DNA of 64,000 nucleotides from Serilophus lunatus. Lineage: Eukaryota > Chordata > Aves > Passeriformes > Eurylaimidae. Within the stretch, counting starts at the first letter, position 1. Each line of letters opens with the position of its first letter. Shown piece by piece: positions 61,646-64,000 of the stretch. The stretch is from the NCBI GenBank assembly GCA_013399895.1, contig VXBA01006145.1:62852-126851 (forward strand), in the 5' to 3' direction. Under the pieces are notes generated by a model. It saw only the letters and a list, made by a program, of their open reading frames with translations. It ran no database searches and was not told the origin of the DNA. The position numbers and the translations under genes are program-made.

Positions 61646-64000
61646 AGGAAGGTCTCAGTATCATACTGTGAAGAACCTAAAATCCGACATCTAATATCTC
61701 CAAGTGCTAGCTGCCTGCAAAATCTCACTAAGTGCTTTGGCAGGAGGCACCGTATCCCCTTGGGAACAATTTTCATCTTGCTTAACTGAAACCAGTCCAT
61801 GGTATCATGACTTAGGCATATGGCAGTAGGTCTAGGGGAGCACAAATACTCTGTCTCCAGCGTTTTACTCCTGGGAATGCCAGACATGTGCCTTACACCA
61901 GCCTGAGAAGTTTCCTGCAGACAAGTCTTTGGAGCTGCAGACTAACCCAGATATAGAGCCAATGAGGTACAGTAATTTGGATTAAGTTGTTGAGCCCCAG
62001 TTTGACTGCAGCTATTAAGTGAGCTTCCTTCATTTTGAATTGTTCCCAAGACCCCTTTTCCCATCATACCCTTAAAAAGCGGTCGCATTATTCTTGGGCT
62101 GTTGCATATGGGCTCGAATAGAATTTAAACTGCCTGCCTGACAATGATGAATGAATCGACTCCAAATCCCTTGATGTGGATCAGCTATATAGCATAACAA
62201 TAATATTGTTGTTTAACATTTATATTGAAATAATACCGAGAGGAATCTCAGCCATTCAGGGACCTATTTCGCTAGAAAAACTGAATAAAGTACTCAGCAA
62301 AATAACAAGCCTTGTTCCAAAGACAAGACTGTCTAAAAGACAAGCTGTACCAGTTGAAGGAGACAAACAAAAAAGACAAAGAGCAGAATGATATAAATGA
62401 CAGTTGCATCTTTTCAGAGCTTTACAAAACCTGTATGCCGCTTAATTTTTTTGCATGGTTGATCTGCCATGTTTTTTCTAGATCTTGCTCAGCCCTTTCC
62501 ACTTTCATCTTCTTTACCTGTGCTGTCAAGTAAACACTTAAACCTCAGTTTTTGCTGGCAAAGTTTAGAAAATACTGAAAAAAAGAAGCTGTCCTGGAAA
62601 TTCCCCATGACACTTTTTTATTACATTTGGACTATAATGTTTTAGTTGGCTTTCTGTACGTTGGCATCCATATTCAAGCTTACTTGAATGAATTCGTTTA
62701 TGCAAGACGCTTGTGAAACTGTCTGTCAGATTGTCAGATTCTTTAGTTAGATCCAGCTGAACTGAATTTGTTACATTCCCTCCCCTTTCTCACTTTGTAA
62801 TGTTTTCAAAATTGTAATTGGACTTATCTGGAAATAAATATAAATATTTATTGATTTTTAAACAGATCTATCCTTGCTGCTGTTTATAATTCCCTGTATC
62901 CTACAGAGGAAGGATATTAAATCGCTCATTAAAATTGGTCCAACTATTTCCTCTGAAGACTAGTGTCGCAAAGTTTAGTAAAAGTAAACGTAGACCTCTT
63001 ATTTCAAGAGAGTAGAGTATTCTCTTGATTGTTTTTGAAAATCCCATGCTGCTTGTACACTGCTACAAATGTGTTAAAAAGTTGAAAAGAAAAAAAGAAC
63101 GTATCTTAATAAGATATTTAGAAGAAAAATATGTTTTTATCACATAGATAAGATCTGTGCATATATGCCCATGTGCTTGAAGATACTAACAAACATGTGA
63201 AAAAAAACCCAAAACAACATTTGGACTCTAATGCCATGCTCCCAGAAACCCCTACATCATGGTCCTGCATAACTCCTAATTTGTTTCCCTGTGCCCTATA
63301 CCTATTGTGTCATGTGGTTCCATGATATTGTTTGCTGCAGTATCTGACTTAAGGATCTTGAGTTCTCTCCAAGATTTTGGAGTGAATGAGCTCTACTGAT
63401 ATGTGGTCTGCTCCTTACTCAGGCAATGTTTTGACCCACCTATCACATTTGCCTTCGAGTGGTTCATGTCCAGTCCTGACAGTCTTGGAAGATTCAGTGA
63501 GAATGTGCAGTGTCCAGACACTGAGGAGAACCACATCAGAGCTAGGAATTCAGATGTCCACAGTCAAACCAATCCCTCTATGTAGTTAGCTCTTTTCAAG
63601 AAAGGCTATCTACACTAAAAATTGTGCACAACATGCCTGGATAGCACAGACAAACCCCCAAATGCACCAAAAATATCATACAAGCTCATACTGACATGAG
63701 AACAGATTTCCTTTACTGGTATGAACTGGACTCTGCCTTCATGTAACTGCTTACCTATGAAGTAACTAGATATCACTTAGTCAAAGGATATAAATACATG
63801 AATGTTACTTTTGTTACCATATTATCTGACACAACTTCTGTTACTTTGTGAGCCTCTTCTAAACTGAAAACATTAATTGATTATTGTGTAACAGAAATGG
63901 TCCCGTATGCCAAGGAAAATAAAGGCATGCATACTATAAATTGCAAGTAGTGTTAGTAAGACCATGGATAATTCCAAGTGACAAATGATTTGCTTTTAAT
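61646..64000. other. Intergenic, nothing recognised
   Basis: I looked for a first exon of the next gene or a CpG-rich promoter and saw neither. The window ends in AT-rich sequence with no gene. Confidence 0.5.

Overview
The window is vertebrate nuclear DNA and almost certainly avian. It is AT-rich and nearly free of genes. It carries several fragments of the avian CR1 LINE family, in both orientations, and long terminal repeats of a type common in bird (especially songbird) genomes. The only convincing protein-coding sequence is one terminal exon with a vertebrate splice acceptor, intact reading frame, stop codon, 3' UTR and poly(A) signals. It encodes the C-terminus of NSUN3, the mitochondrial tRNA-Met cytosine-5 methyltransferase.

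Layout: 1-7923 is read as the last intron of NSUN3 (+ strand). It contains an old CR1 fragment and an assembly anomaly at 5610-6167. There, a perfect 119-bp repeat, a partial antisense LTR and a single N look like a join between an LTR-containing and an LTR-free haplotype. The NSUN3 terminal exon is 7924-8185, followed by a 3' UTR to about 8610. From there to 64000 (about 55 kb) I find no gene. In human, NSUN3 is followed by a large gene desert before EPHA6, and this stretch fits the same arrangement, which is an inference from synteny.

The desert holds CR1 fragments at about 9.5, 14.7, 52.0-53.0 (one CR1 nested inside another), 55.0 and 61.6 kb. It also holds an internally deleted solo LTR at 48.6 kb, two possible ancient amniote repeats at 13.5 and 33.6 kb, and several microsatellites and homopolymers. 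Less expected structures are a strong G-quadruplex motif at 33.8 kb, a degenerate ~170-bp tandem repeat bracketed by telomere-like motifs at 41.0-41.4 kb, and a widely spaced inverted repeat with ~120-bp arms at 45.2/46.3 kb. An unclassified segment at 56.5-58.35 kb could be a decayed retroelement.

I see no CRISPR array, tRNA, rRNA or recognisable small RNA. No previously undescribed protein system is visible. The most useful leads are the haplotype-join/ERV polymorphism, the telomere-flanked tandem repeat and the long inverted repeat.
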